Shown here piece after piece: positions 6,874-15,246 of a stretch of DNA of 16,901 bases. Origin of the DNA: Gammaproteobacteria bacterium (GTDB taxonomy: Bacteria > Pseudomonadota > Gammaproteobacteria > Steroidobacterales > Steroidobacteraceae); NCBI GenBank assembly GCA_010031985.1, contig RGYP01000011.1, positions 1 through 16,901 on the forward strand. The letters are read 5' to 3'. Made by a program: the position numbers and the translations under genes. The notes below the pieces were generated by a model. It was not told the origin of the DNA. It made no database searches and worked only from the letters and a program-made list of their open reading frames with translations. Position 1 is the first letter of the stretch. The number at the start of each line of letters is the position of its first letter.

Positions 6874-9438
6874 TTGAAATCTGCATCGAATACGGATACT
6901 CGTCGTGGAGTGAATATCAAGAATTCCGAACCAGAACACGGGCTTTCCGTGCAGGAAGCCGCGGCGCGGCTTCACCGCGATGGGGCCAATGCCTTGCCTG
7001 CGCCTCCCCGGAGCGATATTTGGAATACGGCAACGGAGGTGATCCGCGAGCCGATGTTCGCGATGCTCATCGTCGGTGCTGCGCTTTATCTCGCACTCGG
7101 CGAGACGGGTGACGGAATCCTGCTCCTGGCAGCCGTGGTCATGGTGATCTCGCTCACGCTCTATCACGAACGCCGGACCGATCGCGCTCTCGAGGCTCTC
7201 GCCGAGTTATCCGCACCCCGAGCCCGGGTCATTCGCGACGGCCTTGAACAAAAAATTCCAAGTCGCGAAGTGGTGGTCGGCGATCTCGTGATCATCGCCG
7301 AGGGCGAGCGTGTGCCTGCCGATACCATCCTCCGACGCAGCGGCCATCTCGCGGTCGATGAATCATTGCTGACGGGCGAGTCGCTCCCGGTCGACAAACG
7401 ACCCTCGCTAGAGGTCGTTCGTCTCGCGCCGAGCGGCACACACGAGGAGCACGCGCTCTACTCCGGCACGCTCGTCACCTCGGGTCACGGCCTTTGCGAG
7501 GTCGTACGCACGGGCGCACATACCGAACTCGCACGCATCGGACGCACGCTCTCCGGCATCGACACCGGTCGAACACGTTTACAAGAGGAGACCCATCGCG
7601 TCGTCCGCTGGCTCGCAATCGCCGCAGTCCTCGCCTCCACACTCGTCGCCGTCGTGCACGCCCTGACGCGCGGCGGTGCAACCTATGCCTGGGAAGAAGG
7701 GGGTCTCGCCGGTATCGCGATGGCGATGTCGATGCTTCCCGAAGAATTCCCCGTCGTGCTGGCGGTGTTCCTTGCGCTAGGCGCCTGGCGTCTTTCCCAG
7801 GTCAATGTATTGACTCGACAAGTTGCTGCCGTCGAGGCCTTGGGCGCCGCGACCGTACTCTGCGTCGATAAAACCGGCACCCTGACCCGCAATCACATGA
7901 CGCTCAGTCGTATGACCATCGACACTCACGAACTCGAGCTCGCTGCCGCCGAGTCACTACCCAACGAATTCGAGGAATTGCTGATTACCGCTTTACGCGC
8001 GAGCCACCCCTCGGCGGCAGACCCCATGGACCGAGCCCTCGGAGAAGCAGCCCGACTCTTCGGCACCGATGCTCTGGCAGTCTGGGAGCCGATCAAGGAA
8101 TTTCCGCTGACCGCTTCGAGACCCATGGTGACCTGGATAGGCGGAGAGCTCGGTAATACCGCCCGCTGGGCTTGCGCCAAAGGAGCGCCTGAAGCGATCG
8201 CGCAACTCTGTCGACTGCCGTCGGCGTCGCATGCCGAGATGCATCGCAACATCACGAGCTTGGGCGGCAGGGGCCTGAGAGTGCTCGGCGTGGCCCGTGC
8301 ACGATTAGCCGAAGGCCCTTTACCGCAACTAGAACAACTCGCCTTCGATTTTCTCGGTCTCCTCGCCTTCGTCGATCCGCTGCGCACCGAGGTACCGGAC
8401 GCCGTCGCTGAGTGTCGGGCAGCGGGCATACGCGTGGTGATGATCACCGGCGACAGCCCGACCACGGCTATCGCCATCGCCCGCGAAGCGGGCCTCGAAC
8501 GTACGGCAATCGCCGCCACGGGACGCGAGCTCGAAACCCTCGACGATACGGCTCTGATGTCGAAGGTAGGCGAGACGGACGTCTTTGCGCGCGTTCGTCC
8601 GGAACAAAAACTGCGGTTGGTGAAAGCACTCAAGACTCTGGGCGAAGTGGTCGCCATGACGGGTGACGGCGTGAACGATGCGCCTGCACTCAAGGTCGCC
8701 GACATCGGAGTTGCCATGGGCGGGCGTGGTACCGACGTCGCGCGGGAGGCCGCAGATCTCGTCCTGCTCGATGATGCTTTTTCCTCGATCGTCACGGGCA
8801 TAAGGCTAGGCCGGCGGATCTACGACAACATTCGCAAAGCGAGTGTTTTCATTCTCGCCGTGCATATCCCGATCGCAGGCCTGTCGATGATTCCGGTGAT
8901 GACAGGATATTGGCCGCTGTTACTGCTTCCAGTACATATCGTTTTTCTGGAATTCATCATCGATCCCGCCTGCGCACTCGTATTCGAAAGCGAGCGCGCC
9001 GAACCCGACGTCATGCGCCGCAAGCCCCGCGCAGCGAATGCGCGACTATTTTCCAGACGGATGGTCGCAGTCGGAGTCGCCCAGGGAGTCGGCATGCTGG
9101 TCGGTTGCCTCACCACCTTTCTTTGGTGGTTCGGATCGGTCGGGGTCGATCAACTGCGCGCGCTGACGTTCGTGACCTTGGTCGCTGCAGTGCTGACGCT
9201 GATCATCGTCAATCGATCGTGGACCGAATCCGCTCTCGAGATGCTGCGCGAGCGAAATATGCCCTTTTTCATCGTGACTCTCGGAAGTACGGTGATGCTC
9301 GCCCTCGCGCTCGGCGTGCCCATGATGAGTGATTTATTCTCGTTCGCAGCCTTTCCAGTCGAATTCCTGGTACCCGCCGTTGGCTGCGGCATCTCGAGCG
9401 TGGTCTGGTTCGAATGGTTCAAGAAAAGCTTGCACTGA
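6874..9438 (+). CDS. P-type cation-transporting ATPase, PEEFP subgroup
   Basis: An 854-residue P2-like ATPase of the inner membrane. TGES at 167-170 (actuator domain), PEEFP at 289-293 in TM4 (where SERCA has PEGLP), DKTGTLT at 332-338 with phosphorylated Asp332, KGAPE at 436-440 (nucleotide-binding domain), MITGD at 523-527 and TGDGVNDAP at 596-604 are all intact. About 8-10 membrane segments follow the usual layout. In TM5 the segment ASVFILAVHIP has His664 near where SERCA has Glu771, and TM6 reads FLEFIIDPA with Glu693 and Asp697; the transported ion (Ca2+, Mn2+, Mg2+ or other) is therefore open. I chose TTG 6874 because of the GGGAGGT 8 nt upstream; GTG 6910 is the alternative. Anything upstream is antisense to dctA. 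It ends 15 bp from the end of the convergent czcA. Confidence 0.9.
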   Translation: MKSASNTDTRRGVNIKNSEPEHGLSVQEAAARLHRDGANALPAPPRSDIWNTATEVIREPMFAMLIVGAALYLALGETGDGILLLAAVVMVISLTLYHERRTDRALEALAELSAPRARVIRDGLEQKIPSREVVVGDLVIIAEGERVPADTILRRSGHLAVDESLLTGESLPVDKRPSLEVVRLAPSGTHEEHALYSGTLVTSGHGLCEVVRTGAHTELARIGRTLSGIDTGRTRLQEETHRVVRWLAIAAVLASTLVAVVHALTRGGATYAWEEGGLAGIAMAMSMLPEEFPVVLAVFLALGAWRLSQVNVLTRQVAAVEALGAATVLCVDKTGTLTRNHMTLSRMTIDTHELELAAAESLPNEFEELLITALRASHPSAADPMDRALGEAARLFGTDALAVWEPIKEFPLTASRPMVTWIGGELGNTARWACAKGAPEAIAQLCRLPSASHAEMHRNITSLGGRGLRVLGVARARLAEGPLPQLEQLAFDFLGLLAFVDPLRTEVPDAVAECRAAGIRVVMITGDSPTTAIAIAREAGLERTAIAATGRELETLDDTALMSKVGETDVFARVRPEQKLRLVKALKTLGEVVAMTGDGVNDAPALKVADIGVAMGGRGTDVAREAADLVLLDDAFSSIVTGIRLGRRIYDNIRKASVFILAVHIPIAGLSMIPVMTGYWPLLLLPVHIVFLEFIIDPACALVFESERAEPDVMRRKPRAANARLFSRRMVAVGVAQGVGMLVGCLTTFLWWFGSVGVDQLRALTFVTLVAAVLTLIIVNRSWTESALEMLRERNMPFFIVTLGSTVMLALALGVPMMSDLFSFAAFPVEFLVPAVGCGISSVVWFEWFKKSLH

Positions 9439-9453
9439 GTTCCGCCGACCTCG

Positions 9454-12400
9454 TCAGCCGCGCAACAACGAGTCGCGCGTCTCGCCATCGCGATGCAGCA
9501 GGCTGTAGAGCGCTGGCAGAACGAATAGCGTCAGGATCGTCGATGAGATCACTCCACCGATGACCACCGTAGCCAGCGGTCGCTGAACTTCGGCTCCTGC
9601 GCCGATCGACAAGGCCATGGGCAGAAAGCCGAGACTCGCGACGAGTGCCGTGAGTAAAACCGGGCGTAACCGGGTGACCGCGCCCTCTCGAATCGCCTGC
9701 GCCAAAATTCGTCCGTCCAGTCGCAGCTGACGAATGAAGCTGATCATCACGATGCCGTTCAGCACCGCCACGCCCGACAGGGCGATGAACCCGACACCTG
9801 CCGATATCGAGAGCGGCAGATCGCGCGCAAACAGCGCAATGACGCCTCCGGTCAGCGCCAGTGGCACTCCCGAAAAGACGATCAAAGCATCCTTGCCGGA
9901 GCCGAAGGCCATGAACAACAAACCGAGAATCAGCAGCAAAGTCACGGGTACCACGATCGCCAACCGCTGCGCCGCCGAGCTCAGTTGCTCGAACGTGCCA
10001 CCAAAATCGACCCAGTAGCCGAACGGCAAATCGATTTCCGCCTCGACGCGCGAGCGGAGTTCGGCGATGAACGAACCCAAGTCGCGATCGTTGACGTTGG
10101 CCGTCACGACGATTCGTCGCTTGCCGTCCTCTCGATTGATCTGGTTTGGCCCCACCCTCACCTCGACCGTGGCGAGCTCACCGAGCGGGATTGCCTTCGG
10201 CAGTCCATCGACTCCCGACGCCGTCGTCACCATCAAATTGCGAACGGCGTCGATGTCGCCACGTATGGAGTCCGGAAGTCGGACCACGATCGGCGTGCGT
10301 CGATCCCCTTCGTAGAGCGTCCCCGCCACCGCGCCTCCGATCGCTGCGCGGACCACCGCCTGTACATCGGCCACGGCGAGTCCTGCGCGCGCGATCGCCT
10401 CGCGGTCGGGATCGATGACGAGGACCGGTAGCCCCGTCACTTGCTCGATCTGAACCTCGTCGGCCCCCTCTACGGAGGCGAGTACCGACTCGATCCGTTC
10501 GGCGATTCCGAGACTCACGTCGAGATCGTCACCGAAAACCTTGACCGCCACGTCCGAGCGCACACCGGTCATCAATTCGTTGAAGCGCATCTGAATGGGT
10601 TGCGTCAGCTCGTAGTTGTTTCCGGGTATGTTCGCGATCGTCTGCTGTATCTCGGCAATCACCTGCGACTGCGGCTTGCGCGGATCTTGCCATTCCTGTC
10701 GCGGCTTGAAGACGATGAAGGTATCGGCAACCGACGGTGGCATCGGATCGTTCGCAAGGTCGGCCGTCCCCACTTTGCTGAACACGTGATCGACGTCGGG
10801 CAGGGCCGCAACGCGACGCTCCAACTGACGCTGCATGGTCACCGACTGTGACAACGACGTCCCTGGAATGCGTAGGGCATGCAGGGCGTAATCCCCCTCA
10901 TCGAGCGAAGGAATGAATTCGCTGCCCATCCGTGAGCTCAGCGCTGCCGTTCCGACCACCAGCAACACCGCAGAGCCTACGAGCGCTCCCCTGCGCGCAA
11001 GTGCCACCTCCAGCGCCTCGGCATACCGCTCACGCAATCGCTGCATGAATCGTCGTTCGTTTTCATTGATCTTGCCCGACAGGCCTACCGCCACCATTGC
11101 CGGAACGTAAGTGAGTGACAACAGCATGGCCGCAGTGAGCGCGAACACTACCGTGAACGCCATCGGATGGAACATCCGGCCCTCGACGCCTTCGAGCGCG
11201 AAGATGGGCAGATAAACGGCGGTGATGATGCCGACACCATAGATGCTTGGTCGAATCACCTCGAGCGTCGCTGCCGTCGCCGTCTCGAGTCGCTCCTCGT
11301 AACTCAACACACTGCCTTTCTCGCTTTGCGCCACACCGAAACGGCGCAAACAGTTCTCGATGATGATCACCGCGCCGTCGACGATGAGCCCGAAATCGAG
11401 AGCGCCTAGACTCATCAAATTGCCCGAGATACCGGCCTGCAGCATGCCGGTTGCAGTCAGCAACATCGAGAGCGGAATGACCGCGGCAGCAATCAATGCC
11501 GCCCGAAAATTTCCGAGCAACAGGAACAACACGGCGATCACCAACAAGGCACCCTCGGCAAGCGAGGTCGCAACGGTCTTGATGGTTTGATTGACGAGGT
11601 TGGTACGATCGTAGGTCGGCCTGAGAATGACGCCGTCAGGCAACGAGGGCTGGATTTCATTGATCCGCTGGCGAACAGCCTGCGCGACCTCGCGACTGTT
11701 TTCGCCAGTCAGCATGATCACCGTACCGAGTACCACTTCTTCGCCATCTTCCGTGCCGGCACCGGTTCGCAGCTCACGTCCCTCGAGAACCGTCGCCACG
11801 TCGCGCACGCGAATCACGCGGCCATTGCGAGTGGCAACGGGTACGCCGCCAAGCTGTGCGGGATCGGTGATCTGCCCGGGTATCCGCACGAGATAGATTT
11901 CACCACTGCGCTCGATGTATCCGGCGCCGACGTTGCCGTTGTTTTTCTCGACTGCAGCGATGAGATCGTCCAGCGTGACCGTGAGCGCGCTCAGACGCCG
12001 CACGTCAGGGGCGATCTGGATCTCGCGTACGAAACCGCCAACGGTGTTGACCTCGACCACGCCGCGCACGGTGCGCAACTGCGGCTTGATGATCCAATCG
12101 TTCGCGGAGCGTAAATCGGTGGGCGTGACGATCGACCCCGGTGCCGCCTCGACGGTGTACATGAAAATCTCGCCGAGGCCGGTCGCGATCGGTCCCATCG
12201 AGGCCTCGGCGCCGTCCGGCAGTTGCGCCGACGCCAGCTGCAAACGCTCTGCGATTTGCTGTCTTGCCCAATAAATGTCGGTGCCGTCTTCGAAACCGAT
12301 CGTGAGCTGGGAGAGTCCGTAGCGCGATAGGGAGCGCGTGTACGACACCCTCGGCAAGCCTGCGAGCGCAGTCTCGATCGGATACGTGACACGCTGCTCG

Positions 12401-12582
12401 ACCTCCAGCGGCGAATAACCCGGAACCTCGGTATTGATTTGTACCTGGACGTCGGTGATGTCCGGGACGGCATCGATCGGTAGCCGCAGAAGACTGAATA
12501 CCCCGAGCACAGCCAAGGCGAAGGTGACGAGCAACATCACCCACCGGTGACGTATCGAATAGCGAACCAGCCTCTCTAGCAT
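9454..12582 (-). CDS. czcA: Heavy-metal efflux RND pump, CzcA type
   Basis: A 1042-residue inner-membrane RND transporter, close to the ~1060 of CzcA. It begins MLERLVRYSIRHRWVMLLVT (TM1) and has PDITDVQVQINTEVPGYSPL and TYPIETALAGLP in the first porter domain. TM4 carries DFGLIVDGAVIIIEN with Asp396, Asp402 and Glu409, matching the D402/D408/E415 proton-relay residues of C. metallidurans CzcA. This motif marks the Zn/Co/Cd/Ni-type heavy-metal exporters; CusA/SilA copper-silver pumps have a different TM4 sequence. The C-terminal part includes GVAVLNGIVMISFIRQL (TM10-11). It uses the proton gradient to drive divalent cations out through the adaptor and outer-membrane channel encoded upstream. 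Its ribosome-binding site (TAAGG) overlaps the adaptor stop codon 9 nt away, so it is translated from the same operon. Confidence 0.95.
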   Translation of the reverse strand: MLERLVRYSIRHRWVMLLVTFALAVLGVFSLLRLPIDAVPDITDVQVQINTEVPGYSPLEVEQRVTYPIETALAGLPRVSYTRSLSRYGLSQLTIGFEDGTDIYWARQQIAERLQLASAQLPDGAEASMGPIATGLGEIFMYTVEAAPGSIVTPTDLRSANDWIIKPQLRTVRGVVEVNTVGGFVREIQIAPDVRRLSALTVTLDDLIAAVEKNNGNVGAGYIERSGEIYLVRIPGQITDPAQLGGVPVATRNGRVIRVRDVATVLEGRELRTGAGTEDGEEVVLGTVIMLTGENSREVAQAVRQRINEIQPSLPDGVILRPTYDRTNLVNQTIKTVATSLAEGALLVIAVLFLLLGNFRAALIAAAVIPLSMLLTATGMLQAGISGNLMSLGALDFGLIVDGAVIIIENCLRRFGVAQSEKGSVLSYEERLETATAATLEVIRPSIYGVGIITAVYLPIFALEGVEGRMFHPMAFTVVFALTAAMLLSLTYVPAMVAVGLSGKINENERRFMQRLRERYAEALEVALARRGALVGSAVLLVVGTAALSSRMGSEFIPSLDEGDYALHALRIPGTSLSQSVTMQRQLERRVAALPDVDHVFSKVGTADLANDPMPPSVADTFIVFKPRQEWQDPRKPQSQVIAEIQQTIANIPGNNYELTQPIQMRFNELMTGVRSDVAVKVFGDDLDVSLGIAERIESVLASVEGADEVQIEQVTGLPVLVIDPDREAIARAGLAVADVQAVVRAAIGGAVAGTLYEGDRRTPIVVRLPDSIRGDIDAVRNLMVTTASGVDGLPKAIPLGELATVEVRVGPNQINREDGKRRIVVTANVNDRDLGSFIAELRSRVEAEIDLPFGYWVDFGGTFEQLSSAAQRLAIVVPVTLLLILGLLFMAFGSGKDALIVFSGVPLALTGGVIALFARDLPLSISAGVGFIALSGVAVLNGIVMISFIRQLRLDGRILAQAIREGAVTRLRPVLLTALVASLGFLPMALSIGAGAEVQRPLATVVIGGVISSTILTLFVLPALYSLLHRDGETRDSLLRG

Positions 12583-12591
12583 CGCAGCGCC

Positions 12592-13812
12592 TTAGTGGTC
12601 GTGGGTGGCGCCGGACTTTTCGATGTCGGCCTTGATGAGATAACTTTGGCCGATCACGATCTCATCGCCGGCCTTGACGCCACCGATGATCTCGACTCGC
12701 TGACGATCGCGTCGCCCGAGGCTCACCGGCCGTACCTCGTATAGGTCGCCCACACGGATGAAAACCACATCCATGTCGCGCCAGGTTTGCAACGCCTCGA
12801 CGGGCACGACGAGTGGCACCTCCGCCCGCGACAACTCGATCTCGGCCTGCACGGCAACGCCGGGCCGCCATAATCCGTCGGCATTCTTGACCAAGGCCTG
12901 AGCGATCACGCTCTGACTCGACACGTCGACGTCGGGCAGCACGCGAAGAATTTCGGTGTCGACCACCGCGTCGTCGAGCAGCCGCTGAACTTTGACTTTC
13001 GCCCCTACGCGAATCTGCTGCACCGCCGAACCAAAAAGATTGAGATCGACCTGCACGACATCAGTGTTGGCGATTTCAAACAGTGGTTGATCGGCGACGG
13101 CGGCACCGACGGTCGCAGCATGGGTGATGAGGGTGCCGCCGATCGGCGCGACCAGCGGATAGGTGGACAGACTCGCGTTGCTGTCGATGGTGGCCAGCAC
13201 CGATCCCGCCGAGACGCGATCGCCGGCCCGAACCCGAACCGATTTGACCACGCCGGGAAATCGCGCGATCACCTGCGCACGGCTAGACTCGCGCGGACGA
13301 ACGACGCCCGCAACCTGCGTCGTCTGGCGAACGGTACCGGCACCGACCGGCGCGGTAGTGATACCGGCCTCCTTCGCCGAGGCGGCATCGATACTGACTC
13401 GGCCCTCGAACGAATCGAACGCCCACTCGAGATCGCGCCCCCCGATCCGCGCAGTGACTTTGACCTTGAAGCTATGTGGCTCGCCAACTCCAGCCGTCGA
13501 GGAAAAAGCACCGTCCCTCGCGGCAAGCTCGAATACCTCGGCGTCACCACCCAAGCGCTCGGTACGTACTGCCAGACGCTCCAGCGCCGCAGTCAACGGC
13601 TTGCCGTTCTGGGTAACCCACGCGCGGAAACGTGGCGGATTGTTGGCCTGATCGACGATGCGGATTTCAACCGTCACGTCACCATCGGTCAGCAAGCGGC
13701 CCCCGTTCGGACCCGCTGGCTCATCGGCATGGCTGTGATCACCAGCCGGCCCACCGCAAGCGGTCAAAACCAGACCGAGCAGCCCCATGACGACCAAGCC
13801 TGCAAAGCGCAT
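12592..13812 (-). CDS. czcB: RND periplasmic adaptor lipoprotein, CzcB type
   Basis: A 406-residue membrane-fusion protein. The N-terminus MRFAGLVVMGLLGLVLTAC is a lipoprotein signal with lipobox LTAC (Cys19), so it should be anchored in the inner membrane facing the periplasm. A His-containing linker (DHSHADE, 25-31) and the GPNGGRLLTDGDVTVE domain typical of heavy-metal adaptors follow. Then come the barrel-sandwich/lipoyl half-motifs (FPGVVKSVRVRAGDRVSAGS and VAPIGGTL), the beta-barrel (VQVDLNLFGSAVQQIRVGAK) and a C-terminal membrane-proximal domain ending in HDH. The alpha-hairpin is essentially missing, as in short-hairpin metal adaptors. ATG 13812 was chosen for the signal peptide; GTG 13821 with GAGGGGA upstream is an alternative. 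It sits 14 nt after the czcC stop and 9 nt before czcA. Confidence 0.9.
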   Translation of the reverse strand: MRFAGLVVMGLLGLVLTACGGPAGDHSHADEPAGPNGGRLLTDGDVTVEIRIVDQANNPPRFRAWVTQNGKPLTAALERLAVRTERLGGDAEVFELAARDGAFSSTAGVGEPHSFKVKVTARIGGRDLEWAFDSFEGRVSIDAASAKEAGITTAPVGAGTVRQTTQVAGVVRPRESSRAQVIARFPGVVKSVRVRAGDRVSAGSVLATIDSNASLSTYPLVAPIGGTLITHAATVGAAVADQPLFEIANTDVVQVDLNLFGSAVQQIRVGAKVKVQRLLDDAVVDTEILRVLPDVDVSSQSVIAQALVKNADGLWRPGVAVQAEIELSRAEVPLVVPVEALQTWRDMDVVFIRVGDLYEVRPVSLGRRDRQRVEIIGGVKAGDEIVIGQSYLIKADIEKSGATHDH

Positions 13813-13826
13813 AACCCTCACTCCCC

Positions 13827-15137
13827 TCACTGCGACACGACCACCGGCTCGGCGGTCAGTCGCTGAATTTCGATCATGGCACGACGCCATTCGAGACGCG
13901 CCTCGAGCGCCGCGAGCTGCGCGCCGCTCAACGCACCCTGGATCTCCGACCATTCGGCATAGCTCAATGCGCCGCCCGCGTACGCACGCTCGGCATTCTC
14001 GACCGCCTTGTGCAGTCGAGGCAGCATTACCGTGTCGATGGCCCTGACGCGTTCGGTCGCCGCGCCCGCCTGTGCCCACGCATCGAGCAAAGCCGCTTGC
14101 AACTGCAGCTCAAAACTTTGACGCTCGAGATCGAGTGCCGAACGCTCGGCCCGCGTAATCGAGGCTTCCAGTTCCGCGCGCCGAGAAACTCCGAGCGGCA
14201 TGCTGAACCCACCCACCAGAGCGAGATCATCGGTGTCGGCAAAATGACGCAGACCGAGCTGCCAATCGACGTTTGCAACTCGCCCCGCTGTAGCGAGCCG
14301 AATTCGCGCATCCTGAATACGCGCCTCGGAAGCGAACCTCGCAAGATCCGGAGAGGCCGGCAGAGAGTTCTTGAACTTGGAAAATTCGGGCAACTCGGGC
14401 AAAGAAATTGGTAGTGGTGTTACATCGAGTGCAGTCGTTTGTTCCTCGCCCCACATCAATGCCAGACGCCTGGCCGCCACCTCCGCTGCAACACGCCCCG
14501 CGGCGACCGCAGCCTTGGCAGCTGCAACCTCGGCTTCGGCACGCAAGGCAGATGCCTCGGGTGCCGCGCCGATACGAAATCGTGTACGAGCCGCCTCGGC
14601 CATGCGCTCGCGCTGCGCGAGATCCGCCTCGATCAGGGGCAGCCTGCTGTGCCAGCCCACGAGTTCCAGATAACGCCGCGCCGTCTCGGCCAAGACGTCG
14701 AACTGCGCCGCCGTACGCGCGATGCCGAGATCATCGAGTCGCGCCGCAGCGATTGCCCGGCGCGCCTCGCGTTTACCGCCCCGCTCCAATACGCCCGCCA
14801 GCGTGAGAGTACTTTCAGCAATGTCGAGTCCGCGCACCGGACCGCTGCCGAGCGCATTCTCGATCGTGAACGTCAACGTTTTCTCGGGCGATAGCTCGGC
14901 CACTTGCGCCTCGGTCTCGAGAGCGGCGCCGCGCAAGGGAAATGCTCGCAACGTGGGATGAGTGTCGATGACCCTCTTCAATGCCGCATCGAGGGTCAAT
15001 GGCGCTGCATTGGCTACCGAAAGGAAAACCGCCGAGACGAAAACGACCGCACGAGCGCTGGCCTCTACCCGAGCAAGACTGCGGTGTGCCAACTGTGCAA
15101 GGAAGCCCGATTGCAGGGTCGAATTTTCGAAGACCAT
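13827..15137 (-). CDS. czcC: Outer-membrane efflux channel, CzcC/TolC family
   Basis: About 436 residues from ATG 15137. A long signal peptide ends ARAVVFVSAVFLSVANA, with likely cleavage after residue 44. The mature part begins APLTLDAALKRVIDTHPTL, the standard OEP/TolC-family opening. Two Ala/Glu/Arg-rich helical repeats follow (for example ARTRFRIGAAPEASALRAEA and AERAYAGGALSYAEWSEIQG), which form the trans-periplasmic barrel. ENALGSGPVRGLDIAESTLT is typical of the CzcC branch. It forms the exit duct of the CzcCBA complex. The start is uncertain: ATGs at 15167 and 15194 are also in frame, and none has a Shine-Dalgarno. I prefer 15137 because the upstream bases are AT-richer and overlap a dyad in the divergent promoter region. 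It is the first gene of the operon; no czcR/S or MerR-like regulator adjoins it. Confidence 0.87.
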   Translation of the reverse strand: MVFENSTLQSGFLAQLAHRSLARVEASARAVVFVSAVFLSVANAAPLTLDAALKRVIDTHPTLRAFPLRGAALETEAQVAELSPEKTLTFTIENALGSGPVRGLDIAESTLTLAGVLERGGKREARRAIAAARLDDLGIARTAAQFDVLAETARRYLELVGWHSRLPLIEADLAQRERMAEAARTRFRIGAAPEASALRAEAEVAAAKAAVAAGRVAAEVAARRLALMWGEEQTTALDVTPLPISLPELPEFSKFKNSLPASPDLARFASEARIQDARIRLATAGRVANVDWQLGLRHFADTDDLALVGGFSMPLGVSRRAELEASITRAERSALDLERQSFELQLQAALLDAWAQAGAATERVRAIDTVMLPRLHKAVENAERAYAGGALSYAEWSEIQGALSGAQLAALEARLEWRRAMIEIQRLTAEPVVVSQ

Positions 15138-15246
15138 GTGATGATCAAGAATATCGTAAAAGGCCATCGATCGGCGGCAGCGTGTACGATTCATCTTAAG
15201 CGGTCCGCAAGATGGCGGCCGAGTATGTTTCGATCAGGGGGACCAC
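15138..15246. promoter_or_regulatory. Divergent czcC / NmrA-like promoter region
   Basis: This ~109 bp is AT-richer than its surroundings near 15141-15163 (TGATCAAGAATATCGTAAAA). On the + side, GGGGG at 15237-15241 is the likely Shine-Dalgarno for ATG 15247. A 23-bp imperfect dyad lies at 15192-15214. No -35/-10 pair is convincing. Confidence 0.45.
15192..15214. promoter_or_regulatory. 23-bp imperfect dyad, candidate operator
   Basis: CATCTT (15192-15197) pairs with AAGATG (15209-15214), and inside them GCGG (15200-15203) pairs with CCGC (15205-15208) around a single T, with two unpaired A on the left. It lies in the divergent region between czcC and the NmrA-like gene, where a metal or redox regulator would bind. 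It does not match the MerR-type consensus operators I know. Confidence 0.3.

Noticed and set aside
7926..8801. 291-aa Ser/Ala/Arg-rich frame on the - strand
   Set aside because: It is opposite the catalytic core of the P-type ATPase; the composition is typical of a shadow frame in GC-rich DNA.
9439..9453. Bidirectional terminator between the ATPase and czcA
   Set aside because: The gap is 15 bp and no hairpin with a T-run is visible there.
13087..13866. 259-aa frame on the + strand
   Set aside because: It is antisense to czcB, with no recognisable domain or start signal.
13813..14079. 89-codon N-terminal extension of the czcB frame
   Set aside because: It overlaps the end of czcC, and a clean lipoprotein signal peptide begins at 13812.
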